Assembly: GCA_023431725.1 (NCBI GenBank)
Contig: JAEYVN010000366.1
Location: 1 to 10,432 of the forward strand
Reading direction: 5' to 3'
DNA length: 10,432 nucleotides
Source of the DNA: Pseudomonadota bacterium
GTDB lineage: Bacteria > Pseudomonadota > Alphaproteobacteria > Rhizobiales > Xanthobacteraceae
Shown here: positions 5,216 through 10,432 of the stretch, in pieces
Layout: every line of letters begins with the position of its first letter
How positions within the stretch are numbered: position 1 is the first letter of the stretch
Program-made: the position numbers and the translations under genes
Notes under the pieces: generated by a model
What the model was told of the DNA's origin: nothing
Database searches by the model: none
Seen by the model: the letters and a program-made list of their open reading frames with translations, nothing else

Positions 5216-7098
5216 TATTCCGCAGCCTCCAGCTTGCCGTCCGTCTGGAAGCGCGCGCCAAGGCTGCACGGCGCGCGCACACCTTCGCCCTCATTGGCAA
5301 AATCCTGCCGCGTGCCGCCGCGCGACGTCGGCGCGCCCTTCTCCCATTTCGATGCCGTCTCGGCCGCCTCCAGCACACGCAGGTAACTCACCGACTTGAG
5401 CTGCTGCTTGGTGTGGGTTTGCGCGCCATCGCGCATGGCATTGACACGACGAATCTCGAACGGATCGAGGCCGAGCTTCTCGGCGGCGATATCGAGCGTC
5501 GATTCGGTCGCAAACTGCGTTTGCAGTGCGCCGAAGGAGCGGAAGGCACCGGACGGCGTGTTGTTGGTATAGACCCCGTAGGTATCGACCTGAAGATTGT
5601 CGATCGCGTAGGGACCGGCGCCGAGGATCGCCGCCTTGCGCATCACACCTTCGGTCGAAAGACCGTAGGCGCCGCCGTCGCAGATCATCTTCAGCGACAT
5701 CGCCTGAATGCGGCCATCGCGCGTCAGGCCCATCCGTACTGTCGTACGCGATGGATGGCGCTTTGCCGTCACAGCGATCGATTCTTCGCGCGTGAAGACG
5801 AGCCGTACCGGCCGAAGCGTCTTCATCGCCATCAGGGCCAGCATGCCCTGATAGATCATGTCTTCCTTGCCACCGAAGCCGCCGCCGACCGGCGACATGA
5901 TGAAACGCACCTTGTTGATCGGCTTGGCGATGATCTTCGCCAGCATGTGGCGGTGATGAGTGATGTTCTGGCTCGGCGAGTGGATCGTGACCACGCCATC
6001 ATGATCGACATATCCCAGCCCAGCCTCGGGCTCGAGATAGGCATGTTCGATCGCCTGGGTGTCGTAATCCTGCTCGACGACGAGATCCGACCGCGCGAAA
6101 CCCGCCTCGATATCGCCTTTGCGGATCGGGATATGCTTGGTGAGATTGTCCTGCGCGTAATCGTGCAGCACCGGCGCGCCGGGCCGCATCGCCTCGTCCG
6201 GATCAAACACGGCAGGAAGCGGCTTATAGACAACCTTGATCTTCGACAGTGCAAGGCGCGCGGTGACGAGATCTTCCGCCGCCACGGCTGCAATAGCCTC
6301 ACCGACATAGCGCACCTTGCCGCGCGCCATCACCGGCTGGTCGTGCACGAAGACGCCGAAATTGTCCTCGCCCGGCACATCATCGCAGGTGATGACGCCT
6401 TCGACGCCGTCCATCGCCTCGGCCTCGGACGTATCGATCGATTCGATGAGGGCGTGCGGATACGGCGAACGCAGCACCTGCATGTGCAACATGCCCGGCA
6501 TCGTCATGTCGCCCGCGTATTTTAATGCTCCTGAAACCTTGCTGGGAGCATCCAGACGACGGACATTCATACCGATATAGCGGCCATCCTCGGCCTCGTC
6601 TTCCAGCAAAGCGGTCGCCGGCAGGCGGCCGTTCTGCACATCGCGCGCCAGTTCGACCGCATCGAAGATTTTCTGGTAACCGGTGCAGCGGCAGATATTC
6701 CCGCCGAGCCGCTCCTTGATTTCCTCACGATCGGCGAACGGGTTGATCCGCAATGCCGAGGTCGCCGCCATCACCATGCCCGGAATGCAATAGCCGCACT
6801 GGCTGGCGCCGGTTTTGTGAAACGCCTTTTGCACCAGCGACAACTCGCCCTTGTGCGCAAGGCCTTCAATCGTCTCGATCTGCGTCCCCTGCGCCTTGCC
6901 TACCGGCATCATGCAGGACTTGATCAGCACGCCATCGACGAAAACGGAGCAGGCGCCGCATTCCCCGGCGCCGCAGCCATCCTTGGTGCCGGTGAGGTGC
7001 ATGTCCTCGCGCAGGAAATCGAGCAGGCGCAGATGCGGCTGCGCATTGCGCGCAATCTTGCGGCCGTTGAGCGTAGCCTCGATACGAAGCTCAGGCAT
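5215..7098 (-). CDS. Molybdenum hydroxylase, fused [2Fe-2S] domain plus N-terminal molybdopterin domain
   Basis: A 627-residue protein made of two normally separate pieces. Residues 1-158 are a CoxS/XdhC-like iron-sulfur subunit: plant-type cluster Cys42, Cys47, Cys50, Cys62 and second cluster Cys101, Cys104, Cys136, Cys138. A linker of about 20 residues leads to the large-subunit start (YIGMNVRRLDAPSKVSGALKYAGDM, 174-198), the a/b hammerhead domain to about 290, and the first molybdopterin domain with GGGFGGKED (405-413) and GAFRSFGALQTQFATE (517-532). It stops after about residue 590 where the family would continue into the second molybdopterin domain, and ends in a short unmatched tail (LEAAE). 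Electrons would pass from the Mo centre through the two clusters to the FAD subunit. The ATG overlaps the FAD subunit stop by 8 nt. FeS-to-large-subunit fusions are known (E. coli XdhD), but fusion combined with a split large subunit is unusual. The substrate is unknown, probably an N-heterocycle, purine-like ring or aromatic/alicyclic acid. Confidence 0.9.
   Translation of the reverse strand: MPELRIEATLNGRKIARNAQPHLRLLDFLREDMHLTGTKDGCGAGECGACSVFVDGVLIKSCMMPVGKAQGTQIETIEGLAHKGELSLVQKAFHKTGASQCGYCIPGMVMAATSALRINPFADREEIKERLGGNICRCTGYQKIFDAVELARDVQNGRLPATALLEDEAEDGRYIGMNVRRLDAPSKVSGALKYAGDMTMPGMLHMQVLRSPYPHALIESIDTSEAEAMDGVEGVITCDDVPGEDNFGVFVHDQPVMARGKVRYVGEAIAAVAAEDLVTARLALSKIKVVYKPLPAVFDPDEAMRPGAPVLHDYAQDNLTKHIPIRKGDIEAGFARSDLVVEQDYDTQAIEHAYLEPEAGLGYVDHDGVVTIHSPSQNITHHRHMLAKIIAKPINKVRFIMSPVGGGFGGKEDMIYQGMLALMAMKTLRPVRLVFTREESIAVTAKRHPSRTTVRMGLTRDGRIQAMSLKMICDGGAYGLSTEGVMRKAAILGAGPYAIDNLQVDTYGVYTNNTPSGAFRSFGALQTQFATESTLDIAAEKLGLDPFEIRRVNAMRDGAQTHTKQQLKSVSYLRVLEAAETASKWEKGAPTSRGGTRQDFANEGEGVRAPCSLGARFQTDGKLEAAE
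5226..5230 (-). promoter_or_regulatory. Internal Shine-Dalgarno for the molybdopterin C-subunit
   Basis: GGAGG lies inside the last codons of the fused FeS/molybdopterin gene, 10 nt before the ATG that overlaps its TAA stop. A real ribosome binding site at the split argues for deliberate separate translation of the two halves, and it fixes the start of the downstream gene at 5215. Confidence 0.65.
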
Positions 7099-8011
7099 AA
7101 GCGACTTCCATGTCTTTGGTCAGGAGATCGGCGCTGGCGCCGGCGCGCTGCGCAGCATTGAACAACCCGCGCAGCATGAATCCGCGTACGACATCGCGGC
7201 GATAATCCTGACGCGTGCGCGAACGAACGAGATCGACCGGCATGTCAGCCGCCTGCTCCAGCCGGCTGGCCGTCAACGGACCTGCGGTGAGGAATTGCTC
7301 GACGTCATGCAGTCGCACCGGCACCGGACCGATGCCGCCGATGGCGATACGGACATCCTTGCAGCTACGGCCGCTTTGATCGAGCTTGACCATCGCCGCG
7401 AGGCACACCGTCGAAATCACCAGCGAGCGGCGATGACCGACCTTTTCAAAGCTGCCGCCATAGCCCGGCAGCGCTTCGCATTCGATGGCGGTGAGAATTT
7501 CGTCGTCGGCAATCGTCGTCCGCCCGGGCCCGACGATGAATTCATCGATCGGAATTTTGCGTCTATCGATCCGGCCGCCTTTGCGTGACGCCAGTTCGAT
7601 CACGGCATCATGCGCAACCAGCGGCGGTATCGCATCGCCCGCAGGCGACGCATTGACGATATTGCCGCCGATGGTCGCCGATTCACGCAGCTGATCGTCG
7701 GCGAACCAGATCGCACAGCGCGGCATCGCTGGCAGGACACGGCCAAGGGCCGCGTCATCCAGAAAACGCTGGATCGATGTCGTCGCCCCAAACCGTACGC
7801 GCCGGTCATCGACGGCCTTATCACGCAGCTCCGGGATTCGCGCGATGTCGATCAGCACCGGAATGTGCACGTCGCCGGCGCGGCCCTCGCGCGCCCACGG
7901 CAACAGATCGGTAGCACCCGCAACAAATCGATAGCGGCCGCGATGCGCCTCGATCATGTCGAAGGCTTCATCGAGCGACTTCGGAGTCAGATAGGCGTCG
8001 CAAAGAAGCAT
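7091..8011 (-). CDS. Molybdenum hydroxylase FAD-binding subunit (CoxM family)
   Basis: A 306-residue medium subunit of the xanthine-oxidase family, taking electrons from the iron-sulfur clusters to FAD and then to an external acceptor. FAD-binding features are FVAGATDLLPWAR (29-41) and the TIGGNIVNASPAGDAIPP block (113-130); the CO-dehydrogenase flavoprotein C-terminal domain follows at about 185-290 (FEKVGHRRSLVIS, IAIGGIGPVPVRL). The reading frame runs 24 codons further upstream, but that part translates the intergenic hairpin and lacks homology; AAGG at 7 nt supports the ATG at 8011, giving the normal MLLCDAYLTPKSLDEA opening. The gene's last 8 nt overlap the start of the FeS fusion gene (ATGCCTGA), so the subunits are translationally coupled. 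Length is usual for the family (about 270-300). Confidence 0.92.
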   Translation of the reverse strand: MLLCDAYLTPKSLDEAFDMIEAHRGRYRFVAGATDLLPWAREGRAGDVHIPVLIDIARIPELRDKAVDDRRVRFGATTSIQRFLDDAALGRVLPAMPRCAIWFADDQLRESATIGGNIVNASPAGDAIPPLVAHDAVIELASRKGGRIDRRKIPIDEFIVGPGRTTIADDEILTAIECEALPGYGGSFEKVGHRRSLVISTVCLAAMVKLDQSGRSCKDVRIAIGGIGPVPVRLHDVEQFLTAGPLTASRLEQAADMPVDLVRSRTRQDYRRDVVRGFMLRGLFNAAQRAGASADLLTKDMEVAYA

Positions 8012-8018
8012 CACTGTG

Positions 8019-8022
8019 CCTT
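8019..8022 (-). promoter_or_regulatory. Ribosome binding site of the FAD subunit
   Basis: AAGG is 7 nt before the ATG at 8011 and decides this start against the longer frame starting at 8083, whose extra codons would be read through the hairpin at 8036-8059. Confidence 0.5.
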
Positions 8023-8035
8023 GCTTCGTAGATTC

Positions 8036-8059
8036 CCTTTTCCCTTGCGAGGGAGAGGG
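8036..8059 (-). repeat. Imperfect purine/pyrimidine hairpin before the FAD subunit
   Basis: On the minus strand: CCTCTCCCT, loop, AGGGAAAAGG, a 10-position stem with two C-A mismatches (G-U wobbles if read from the other strand). It ends 24 nt before the FAD subunit start codon. It resembles the hairpin at 2263-2290 in composition, orientation and distance to the next start codon. No T-tract follows in the minus direction. Confidence 0.45.
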
Positions 8060-8087
8060 CCAGAAAATGCGAAAACCCGCCACATCA

Positions 8088-8190
8088 CGTCATGGCCGGG
8101 CCTGACCCGGCCATCCCGCTTAGGCTGGCATGGTGCTTTCCTAAGCGGGATCACCGGGTCTCGCCGCGTTGCGGCGGCCCGGTGATGACG
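8088..8190. repeat. Three-hairpin palindromic element inside the operon
   Basis: This 103-bp element is bounded by the inverted pair CGTCAT (8088-8093) and ATGACG (8185-8190). Inside are hairpin A, GGCCGGG/CCCGGCC (8094-8112); hairpin B, a perfect 12-bp stem ATCCCGCTTAGG/CCTAAGCGGGAT around a 15-nt loop (8113-8151); and hairpin C, CACCGGG/CCCGGTG (8152-8184) with an inner CGCCGC/GCGGCG stem. The CGTCATGGCCGGG...CCCGGCCAT opening is, from memory, typical of a dispersed intergenic repeat of Bradyrhizobium-type genomes. It begins 6 nt after the alcohol dehydrogenase stop codon, separating that gene from the molybdenum hydroxylase genes. It could dampen read-through or stabilise the upstream mRNA. 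It codes for nothing convincing. Confidence 0.7.
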
Positions 8191-8196
8191 CAAGCA

Positions 8197-9363
8197 TTAC
8201 TCCGCCGCGACGCGCTGAGCAGCGCCCGGCTTCATCTTCACCACCACCTTGATCGCATCTTCCACGCGATCCTTGGCGTAGCGGATCGCAGTCGGCAGAT
8301 CCTCCAGCGGGAAGGTGTGGGTATGGATCTTGGTGGCGTCGAAACGCTTCTGCTTCATGAAGGCTTCGGCGCGATGGGTCGCGGTCTTGCCTTCGCCGCG
8401 GATGCCGTAGATGTAGATGTTGTTGCGCACGATATGCGCGATATCGACCGGCGCTTCGCCATGCGGGAATGCGGCGAGGCAGACCTTGCCGCCGCGATTG
8501 ACCATCTTGATGGCCTCGTTCATCGCGCTCGGCGCAGCCGAGCATTCGACCACGTAGTCGACGCCCTTGCCGCCGTTGAGATCCTTCACCGCCTGCACCA
8601 CGTCATTCACCTTGCGGATATTGACGACGTGATCGGCACCGAGTTCCTTGCCGATCTGCAGGCGGTTGTCGCGGGTGCCGGTGAGAATGACCGGCTGTGC
8701 GCCGAGCGCCTTCGCGACCGCGACACCGAGCAATCCGATCGGACCGGGCCCGGTCACCACCACGCTCTCGCCCGCCACCAGTCCGCCGAGTTCGGTCAGA
8801 CCGTACATGGCAGTACCGGCGGTAACGACCAGCGTCGCCTCCTCGTCGGTCATGTCGTCGGGGATCGCGACCAGGGTGTTGATGTGGTTGACCTGATACT
8901 CGCAGAAGCCGCCGTCGGTGGTGAAGCCGTTGGCGCGATGACCCTTGTCGACCTCGCCGTAGTTCAGGCCGTAGTTATGGCACGAGGTATACATGCCCTC
9001 GCGGCAGCGCTTGCATTGGCCGCAACCGGCATGGATTTCGACCGTGATGCGCTGCCCGATCTTGTATTCGTCGACGCCCGGTCCGAGCGCCACCACCGTG
9101 CCCATATATTCATGGCCCGGGGTGAAGTTCTTGTTGTACGGCATGCCGCCCTGAATCATCGCCGGCGGACCGTGATAGATGATCTCCAGATCGGTCGCGC
9201 AGATGGCGACAGCATCGATCCGCACCAGCACCTCGGCCTTCTTCGGCACCGGCACGGCCTTGTCGATCAGCTTGAGTTCGCCGGGATCGCCCAGCACCCA
9301 GGCCTTCATGTTGTCTGGGATCGGGAAATCCTTGCTGGTTTTCACGCCTGCAGGTGCGTACAT
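8197..9363 (-). CDS. Zinc-dependent medium-chain alcohol dehydrogenase
   Basis: A 388-residue MDR-family dehydrogenase that oxidises an alcohol to a ketone or aldehyde (or the reverse) with NAD(P). Catalytic zinc ligands are Cys55 (AICATDLE) and His84-Glu85 (GHEYMG); structural zinc ligands are Cys114, Cys117, Cys120 and Cys128. The nucleotide motif GPGPIGLLG is at 205-213. The second Rossmann strand ends TGTRDNR (228-234) without the Asp usual in NAD-preferring relatives, so NADP use is possible. The overall pattern resembles sorbitol/threonine dehydrogenase relatives. The ATG at 9363 has GGAG at 8 nt; an internal Met19 (MKAWVLG) is where many relatives begin, so an 18-residue N-terminal extension is likely but not certain. 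It follows the regulator by 29 nt and is the first enzyme gene of the operon. The substrate is not recognisable. Confidence 0.92.
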   Translation of the reverse strand: MYAPAGVKTSKDFPIPDNMKAWVLGDPGELKLIDKAVPVPKKAEVLVRIDAVAICATDLEIIYHGPPAMIQGGMPYNKNFTPGHEYMGTVVALGPGVDEYKIGQRITVEIHAGCGQCKRCREGMYTSCHNYGLNYGEVDKGHRANGFTTDGGFCEYQVNHINTLVAIPDDMTDEEATLVVTAGTAMYGLTELGGLVAGESVVVTGPGPIGLLGVAVAKALGAQPVILTGTRDNRLQIGKELGADHVVNIRKVNDVVQAVKDLNGGKGVDYVVECSAAPSAMNEAIKMVNRGGKVCLAAFPHGEAPVDIAHIVRNNIYIYGIRGEGKTATHRAEAFMKQKRFDATKIHTHTFPLEDLPTAIRYAKDRVEDAIKVVVKMKPGAAQRVAAE

Positions 9364-9392
9364 CGCCCACTCTCCGTTGAAAAAACTATGTC

Positions 9393-10271
9393 CTAGGCAT
9401 CCGCGACGATCGGCTGCATCGCGCCGGGTTCGCCCAATTCCGCTGACAGCGCGCTGGTTGCGCCAATCACTTCCCGCTTCATCAGCGCGAGGTGTTCTTC
9501 GGTCGCGCGCATCGCCGGCGCCGACGCGGAAATCGCACCGACCACCGCACCGGCATGATCGCGGATTGCCGAGCCGATGCAGATCACACCAGGCTGAAAT
9601 TCCTCGCGGTCGATCGCAACGCCGTTGCGACGGACGTGCCGCAGCTCTTCGATCAGGACGTCGAAATCGACGATGGTGTTGTCAGTGAACCGCTTCAGGT
9701 CTGTTGGCAGCATCCGCCGGATCTGGTCTTCCGGCAGCCAGGCAATCATCGCCTTTCCGGTCGCGGTCGCATGCGGCGCATCGCTGCGTCCGAGCATGCC
9801 TGAATTGACGCGCACGGCGTGACGGGCCTCGCGCTTCACCAGCGTGACGATGTTGTCGGCCTGCAGTACCGCAAGATGCACACTCTCGCCGGTGGCCTGA
9901 TTGATCCGGTCGATATAGACCTGCGAGCGGCGCGGCAGGTCGACCTGCCGAAGGCAGGCATGACCGAGATAGAGCACGCGCGCACCGAGCGCATACGAGC
10001 GGCGACCGGGCACTTTCGCGACATAGCCCCAGTTCACCAGCGTCGAGAGCAGGTGGTGGCAGGTCGAGACATTGAGATGCGTGCGCCGCGACAGATCGGT
10101 GAGCGAGGCCTCGCCGCCGGCTTCCGCGAGTGCTTCCAACAGCGACAGGGCGCGATCGACGGATTGGATCGAGCCGCGATGCGGCGACTTTATGCTCCCG
10201 TTGGACGCTTTCGCGCTCCCGTTTGTTGGAGCGGGCGCAAGCGGAATCGGGGTGACGGCGGTATCGGACAC
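9393..10271 (-). CDS. IclR-family transcriptional regulator
   Basis: A 292-residue DNA-binding regulator. A low-complexity Ala/Pro/Asn/Ser-rich N-terminus (1-30) precedes the winged helix-turn-helix at about 33-95 (IQSVDRALSLLEAL, SLTDLSRRTHLNVSTCHHLLSTLVNWGYV, then RRSYALGARVL). The effector domain covers about 105-280, with the typical APHATATGKAMIAWLP (165-180) and DREEFQPGVICIGSAIRD (221-238) blocks, where Cys231 and nearby residues line the ligand pocket in relatives. IclR proteins commonly sense a substrate or intermediate of the adjacent catabolic genes. The start is GTG at 10271 with AGAGGG 7 nt upstream. It is the first gene of the minus-strand set, and no terminator is visible before the dehydrogenase, so it is probably co-transcribed and autoregulated. 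The function is secure; activator or repressor mode is not readable. Confidence 0.94.
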   Translation of the reverse strand: MSDTAVTPIPLAPAPTNGSAKASNGSIKSPHRGSIQSVDRALSLLEALAEAGGEASLTDLSRRTHLNVSTCHHLLSTLVNWGYVAKVPGRRSYALGARVLYLGHACLRQVDLPRRSQVYIDRINQATGESVHLAVLQADNIVTLVKREARHAVRVNSGMLGRSDAPHATATGKAMIAWLPEDQIRRMLPTDLKRFTDNTIVDFDVLIEELRHVRRNGVAIDREEFQPGVICIGSAIRDHAGAVVGAISASAPAMRATEEHLALMKREVIGATSALSAELGEPGAMQPIVADA

Positions 10272-10307
10272 GGCGTTTCCCTCTGGCAGCTTGTTATTGT
10301 TGCTAAG

Positions 10308-10336
10308 AGAAAACGGCGCGTGGGCAGCGGAGTCAA
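10308..10336 (-). promoter_or_regulatory. Sigma70-type promoter for the operon
   Basis: TTGACT (10331-10336, five of six to the -35 consensus) is followed after exactly 17 nt by TTTTCT (10308-10313, three of six to the -10 consensus). The start site would fall about 25-30 nt before the GTG of the IclR gene. The -35 is good and the -10 weak, as expected for a promoter that needs an activator or is under control. Confidence 0.5.
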
Positions 10337-10340
10337 GACC

Positions 10341-10378
10341 TTTTCGAGATGGTAAAGTGTACTTTCGCGATGTGAAAG
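10341..10378 (-). promoter_or_regulatory. Tandem operator-like repeats upstream of the promoter
   Basis: Read on the + strand, TTTCGAGATGGTAAAG (10342-10357) and TTTCGCGATGTGAAAG (10363-10378) match at 13 of 16 bases and start 21 bp apart, two helical turns. The second is itself an inverted repeat (CTTTC-N7-GAAAG); the first is a weaker version. A further AAAGT-GT-ACTTT inverted repeat (10354-10365) joins them. They end 5 bp upstream of the -35 box. The layout fits a dimer-of-dimers site for the adjacent IclR protein, but the protein that binds is inferred from location only. Confidence 0.45.
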
Positions 10379-10385
10379 AATTTCC

Positions 10386-10430
10386 TTACCGGCCCACCTG
10401 TTTCAGCATATCGCGACCATACACCTCACC
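10386..10430 (-). CDS. Possible C-terminal tail of an upstream gene (5' end outside window)
   Basis: One minus-strand frame is open from the right edge to a TAA at 10386-10388 and would encode GEVYGRDMLKQVGR. The composition is protein-like, but 14 residues are too few for a family assignment. If real, this gene reads in the same direction as the operon and ends 114 nt before the IclR start, leaving room for the promoter. It could equally be chance. Confidence 0.3.
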   Translation of the reverse strand, partial: GEVYGRDMLKQVGR

Positions 10431-10432
10431 CG

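Noticed and set aside
5216..5269. 18-codon upstream extension of the molybdopterin C-subunit
   Set aside because: The extra residues show no family similarity and there is a better start at 5215 with GGAGG and a TAATG overlap.
5190..5330. Frameshift or pseudogene explanation for the split large subunit
   Set aside because: Neither alternative frame restores a family-like linker, both halves keep all key residues, and the junction has its own ribosome binding site. It is kept as the main way the finding could be wrong.
5104..6525. 473-codon open frame on the + strand
   Set aside because: It lies wholly antisense to the molybdenum hydroxylase genes, is rich in Arg/His with no recognisable domain, and has the composition of a shadow frame in GC-rich DNA.
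8092..9396. 434-codon open frame on the + strand
   Set aside because: It starts inside the palindromic element and runs antisense to the alcohol dehydrogenase, whose zinc and NAD motifs are unmistakable. No domain was recognised.
1..10432. CRISPR array, tRNA or rRNA genes, insertion sequences, phage or toxin-antitoxin genes
   Set aside because: I looked for repeated spacers, cloverleaf-type blocks, transposase motifs and small paired frames on both strands and saw none. The genes look like an ordinary chromosomal metabolic cluster.

Overview
The window looks like chromosome from an alphaproteobacterium of the Bradyrhizobium / Rhodopseudomonas / Afipia type. This is inferred from the high-GC coding style, the short GC-rich palindromic intergenic elements, and gene content (IclR regulator, Bug-type solute receptor, molybdenum hydroxylase). 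The genus cannot be fixed from the sequence alone.

Layout. The left edge (1-270, + strand) holds the end of a flavin reductase gene. It converges on a long run of minus-strand genes across a pair of GC-rich hairpins (282-341). From about 10336 down to 351 everything real reads on the minus strand. In transcription order these are: an IclR-family regulator (10271-9393); a zinc-dependent medium-chain alcohol dehydrogenase (9363-8197); a 185-nt gap with a three-hairpin palindromic element; the FAD subunit of a xanthine-oxidase-family molybdenum hydroxylase (8011-7091); a fused [2Fe-2S] plus N-terminal molybdopterin subunit (7098-5215); the separate C-terminal molybdopterin subunit (5215-4190); a metallo-beta-lactamase-fold hydrolase (4184-3336); a secreted Bug/TctC-type solute receptor (3288-2302); and a thiamine-diphosphate enzyme resembling the inositol ring-opening hydrolase IolD (2237-351). 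Gene overlaps and short gaps suggest one operon. A sigma70-like promoter and a tandem repeat that looks like an operator lie upstream of the regulator. At the extreme right edge a short frame may be the tail of another minus-strand gene.

How the genes may work together (inference). The receptor would capture a small organic acid, the molybdenum enzyme would hydroxylate a ring carbon using water, the dehydrogenase would oxidise a hydroxyl to a ketone, the IolD-like enzyme would open a cyclic 1,2-dione or similar C-C bond, and the MBL-fold enzyme would hydrolyse a lactone or ester intermediate. IclR would switch the set on with a pathway compound. The substrate cannot be read from the sequence. 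I do not recognise this combination as a described pathway.

The most unusual structural point is the molybdenum hydroxylase. Its large subunit is cut between the two molybdopterin domains, with the front half fused behind the iron-sulfur domain. The cut carries its own Shine-Dalgarno sequence and a TAATG stop/start overlap, so it looks like a genuine two-subunit design and not a sequencing error or decayed gene.
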